DNA from: Planctomycetota bacterium
Lineage (GTDB): Bacteria > Planctomycetota > UBA1135 > UBA2386
DNA length: 18,255 nucleotides
NCBI GenBank assembly: GCA_003235605.1
Contig: QJVU01000650.1
Coordinates: 1 to 18,255 of the forward strand
Direction: 5' to 3'
In this document: positions 16,281 through 18,255 of the stretch, one piece after another
How positions within the stretch are numbered: position 1 is the first letter of the stretch
How the letters are laid out: every line of letters starts with the position of its first letter
Program-made: the position numbers and the translations under genes
The notes under the pieces: model-generated
What the model saw: only the letters and a program-made list of their open reading frames with translations
What the model was told of the DNA's origin: nothing
Database searches by the model: none

Positions 16281-16461
16281 CAGGTCATCAGCCTGTCTGT
16301 GGGGGGAAGACGTGCCCCATGGGCATCCGGATTCTCGCGGGAGAGGTTTTTTAGCCCGGTTCCTGTTTGCCGGACACCGGGTCCCCCGTGAGCTGCGAGA
16401 TGCTAAAAAGGGCCTTGGGCGGTGGTTGGAGGGCCTTGTCCCCGAACAGGAGTCCCTTGCC
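16281..16461. promoter_or_regulatory. Divergent intergenic region with nested inverted repeats
   Basis: This 181-nt gap separates the start of the sigma gene (minus) from the M28 peptidase gene (plus). It contains TTTTTAGC (16348-16355) matched by GCTAAAAA (16402-16409), and inside it CCCGGT (16355-16360) matched by ACCGGG (16376-16381). On the minus strand GGAACC (16363-16358) resembles an ECF-type -35 element and would point toward the sigma gene, as expected for autoregulation, but no convincing -10 follows. The plus-strand gene has AGGAG at 16448-16452. Regulatory function is inferred from position and symmetry only. Confidence 0.45.
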
Positions 16462-18036
16462 ATGCGCGGTCGCCCTCTGGCCCTTACGGTCACGCTCACC
16501 CTGGTCGGCTTCGCGCCCCTTTGCGCCCAGGCGCGGGAGCCGGTACGGGAGCCGGTAGACGACAAGGCCGTCGAGATCCTGCGGAAGCACGGCCTCGAGA
16601 ACAGCCAGGTCATGGAGCTGTTGAGCTGGATCTGCGATGTCCATGGCCCCCGGTTGACGGGTTCCCCGAACCTGCGGCGGGCGCAGGAGTGGGCGCTGTC
16701 CAAGTTCAAGGAATGGAGGCTCAGGGATCCCCACCTCGAGGAGTGGGGACCGTTCGGCAGGGGGTGGCGCCTGGACCACTTCAGCTTGGCCGTGGTGGGA
16801 GAGAATCCCTGGCCGGTCCTCGGCTACCCCAAGGCCTGGACGCCGAGCCTCCCGAAGCGGATCGAGGCGGAGGTCGTGGCGGTAGGGGAGTTGTCTGCGG
16901 ACAAGCTGAAGGCTGCCGACCTGAGTGACAAGATCGTGCTGCTGGAATCCACCCGCGAGGTGTCCGAGCCCCTGGATGGGCTGGCCCGACGCCTCGAGGC
17001 CGAAGACCTGCTGTCCCTTGCGAATGGAACGCCTTCTCGGGGCCAGCGGGGCAACTGGCGCCGGGGTTTCAGACGCCAGATGCAGGTCCTGCAGATCGTT
17101 TTCGCGAAGAAGCCGCTGGCGATCCTCGACCGGGCCCCCAAGGGGGACTACGGCACGATCTTCGTCCAGCAGGCATCCTTGCCGGCGGCGCCGGGTACGC
17201 CGCGCAACCAGCGTCCGCGGCCGTGGCTGCCAGGAAACCGAGAGGTGGTGCCACAGTTCACCCTGGCGGTGGAGCACTACAACCGCATCTGTCGCCTGCT
17301 CGAGAAAGGGATCTCGGTGCGCATGGCCCTGGAGTTGAAGACGACGTTCTTCGACGACAACCTGATGCAGCACAACGTCCTTGCCGAGATTGCCGGCACC
17401 GCCCCCGATCTCAGGGACCAGGTCGTCATGCTGGGGGCACACTTCGACTCCTGGCACTCCGCAACTGGCGCCACCGACAACGGGTGTGGCAGCGCCGTGA
17501 TGATGGAGGCCATGCGGCTCCTGGTGGAGTTGCAGAAGGAGCTGCAGCGCGGCCCGCGGCGGACGATCCGCGTCGGCCTCTGGAGCGGCGAGGAGCAGGG
17601 GCTCCTGGGCTCGCAGGCCTACGTGCGCCAGCACTTTGGCACCCTTGAGGAGCCCAAGCCCGAGCATGAGAGGTTCTCGGGCTACTTCAACCTGGACAAC
17701 GGCACGGGCAAGATCCGGGGTGTCTACCAGCAGGGCAGCGACGCCATGGCGCCCATCTTCAGGGCGTGGTTCCGGCCGTTCCACGACCTGGGGGCATCGA
17801 CGCTGACGCGGGGGAACACGGGTTCCACCGACCACATCTCCTTCGACAGAGCGGGGCTGCCCGGCTTCCAGTTCATCCAGGACCCGGTGGCCTATGGCAC
17901 CAGGACCCACCACTCCAACATGGACAACTGGGACCACGCGGTCGGGGACGACCTGAAGCAGGCAGCCACCATCATCGCCTCGTTTGCCTGGCACGCGGCG
18001 CAGAGGGACGAGATGCTCCCGCGGAAGCCGCGGTAA
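16462..18036 (+). CDS. Secreted M28 family zinc peptidase (carboxypeptidase Q-like)
   Basis: The ATG at 16462 has AGGAG (16448-16452) 9 nt upstream, giving 524 residues with a signal peptide (about 1-24, ending LCAQA). Upstream open frame is antisense to the sigma gene and is ignored. An N-terminal region (30-130) has the HGPRLTGSPN motif common to this branch, followed by a PA-like insert (about 130-270) and the M28 catalytic domain. Metal and catalytic residues are complete: His327 and Asp329 in GAHFDSW, bridging Asp339 in ATDNG, Glu377/Glu378 in SGEEQGLLGS, Asp412 in NLDNGTG, and His483 or His484 in THHSNMDNWD. It should be an extracytoplasmic amino- or carboxypeptidase acting on small peptides. 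It is divergent from the sigma/macroglobulin pair, so it might share regulation with it or be a client of the trap. Confidence 0.92.
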   Translation: MRGRPLALTVTLTLVGFAPLCAQAREPVREPVDDKAVEILRKHGLENSQVMELLSWICDVHGPRLTGSPNLRRAQEWALSKFKEWRLRDPHLEEWGPFGRGWRLDHFSLAVVGENPWPVLGYPKAWTPSLPKRIEAEVVAVGELSADKLKAADLSDKIVLLESTREVSEPLDGLARRLEAEDLLSLANGTPSRGQRGNWRRGFRRQMQVLQIVFAKKPLAILDRAPKGDYGTIFVQQASLPAAPGTPRNQRPRPWLPGNREVVPQFTLAVEHYNRICRLLEKGISVRMALELKTTFFDDNLMQHNVLAEIAGTAPDLRDQVVMLGAHFDSWHSATGATDNGCGSAVMMEAMRLLVELQKELQRGPRRTIRVGLWSGEEQGLLGSQAYVRQHFGTLEEPKPEHERFSGYFNLDNGTGKIRGVYQQGSDAMAPIFRAWFRPFHDLGASTLTRGNTGSTDHISFDRAGLPGFQFIQDPVAYGTRTHHSNMDNWDHAVGDDLKQAATIIASFAWHAAQRDEMLPRKPR

Positions 18037-18039
18037 CAA

Positions 18040-18053
18040 GGGGCTTTTGCCCC
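18040..18053 (+). terminator. Short hairpin after the M28 gene
   Basis: GGGGC (18040-18044) and GCCCC (18049-18053) flank a TTTT loop, starting 3 nt after the TAA stop. The stem is GC-only but short and lacks a following T-run, so termination is only possible. Confidence 0.3.
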
Positions 18054-18077
18054 CTGCCCATGCCCGATGGCTACAAT
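18047..18077 (+). promoter_or_regulatory. Probable promoter for the tRNA-like segment / downstream gene
   Basis: TACAAT at 18072-18077 is a close match to a -10 hexamer and lies 13 nt before the first base of the tRNA 5' half, so a start near 18084 would leave a 7-nt leader, as is usual for stable RNA genes. A TTGCCC at 18047-18052 is a candidate -35, but with a long 19-nt spacer. The same promoter would also transcribe the coding gene at 18166. Confidence 0.5.
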
Positions 18078-18090
18078 CTACGCCCGCCTT

Positions 18091-18121
18091 GCGGCTGTAG
18101 CTCAGTTGGCAGAGCGCTCCA
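18091..18121 (+). tRNA. 5' half of a tRNA gene, truncated after the D arm
   Basis: The sequence shows a 7-nt acceptor strand GCGGCTG, T8-A9, a D stem GCTC/GAGC (18100-18103 and 18112-18115) and the loop AGTTGGCA with the invariant GG. This is the canonical start of a bacterial elongator tRNA. After base 26 the possible anticodon-stem strand CTCCA finds no partner TGGAG. No T arm (GGTTCGA-type) and no acceptor complement CAGCCGC appear in the next 130 nt. The identity cannot be determined. It is a remnant, a chimeric assembly join, or a tRNA-like leader; it cannot be a complete tRNA gene. Confidence 0.8.
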
Positions 18122-18165
18122 CTCCTCCCCTTTTGCCCGTCACCCACCGCACAGGAGGTCCCACC

Positions 18166-18255
18166 ATGTTTGTGCGAACCCTGGCTCTCCTGACGTTGAC
18201 CTGCCCGGTCGCCGCCCAGACCCTGGTCTATTTCAACGGTCCTTTCCAGTCGCAC
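18166..18255 (+). CDS. N-terminus of a secreted protein, cut by the window edge
   Basis: An ATG at 18166 follows AGGAGG (18153-18158) at 7-nt spacing. The 30 visible codons give a signal peptide (about residues 1-18, ending PVAAQ) and then TLVYFNGPFQSH. The leader ending in AAQ matches the style of the other exported proteins here. The family cannot be named from this fragment. Its 5' leader contains the truncated tRNA segment. Confidence 0.75.
   Translation, partial: MFVRTLALLTLTCPVAAQTLVYFNGPFQSH

Noticed and set aside
16351..18255. 634-codon minus-strand open frame opposite the M28 gene
   Set aside because: The plus strand has a complete M28 active site and signal peptide; the antisense frame has no motif and runs off the window.
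1..18255. CRISPR arrays, insertion sequences, integrases, rRNA
   Set aside because: No regularly spaced direct repeats, transposase or integrase motifs, or rRNA sequence were seen anywhere in the window.

Overview
The window looks like high-GC bacterial chromosome with dense, short-spaced genes and the standard code (TGA is used as a genuine stop by several genes). Many proteins begin with Sec-type signal peptides ending in Ala-Gln. The window also carries futalosine-pathway menaquinone genes, a large thioester macroglobulin fused to an anti-sigma-like N-terminus, and secreted protein families of unknown role. Together these suggest Planctomycetota or a similar deep lineage (Acidobacteriota or Gemmatimonadota are alternatives). 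This is an inference from gene style, not a phylogeny.

Layout, left to right. Position 1-681 holds the C-terminal part of a fold-type III PLP enzyme (D-threonine aldolase / D-serine dehydratase family), cut by the window edge. It is followed on the plus strand by a secreted 868-residue protein of repeated carboxypeptidase-regulatory-like beta domains (727-3333), a cytosolic M20 dipeptidase (3390-4823) and a secreted archaemetzincin-type zinc protease (4820-5737) that overlaps the M20 gene by 4 nt. Convergent to these is a minus-strand mqnB-mqnD pair (7322-5741) for the futalosine route to menaquinone. Next come two tandem plus-strand TraB/GumN paralogues (7361-8389, 8391-9407), then a minus-strand methyltransferase (9962-9432) and a tiny one-helix membrane protein (10140-10006).

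The most interesting block is 10307-16461. A minus-strand ECF-type sigma factor gene (16280-15639) overlaps by 4 nt, in an ATGA junction, a 1756-residue protein (15642-10372). That protein combines a short cytosolic anti-sigma-like segment, a membrane anchor, a macroglobulin body with an intact C-x-E-Q thioester, and an unexpected hydrophobic hairpin before the putative bait region. The arrangement suggests an envelope protease trap wired to transcription. The sigma gene, however, carries an in-frame TGA exactly between regions 2 and 4. The big gene ends inside a perfect 67-nt palindrome. A secreted M28 peptidase (16462-18036) is divergent from the sigma gene across a 181-nt region with nested inverted repeats.

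The right edge holds a strong-looking stable-RNA promoter and the 5' half of a tRNA that stops after the D arm and runs straight into the leader of a new secreted-protein gene (18166 onward, cut by the window edge). The nonsense codon, the giant perfect palindrome and the half tRNA could each be biology, but each could also be an assembly or base-calling fault. Raw-read checks decide between these.
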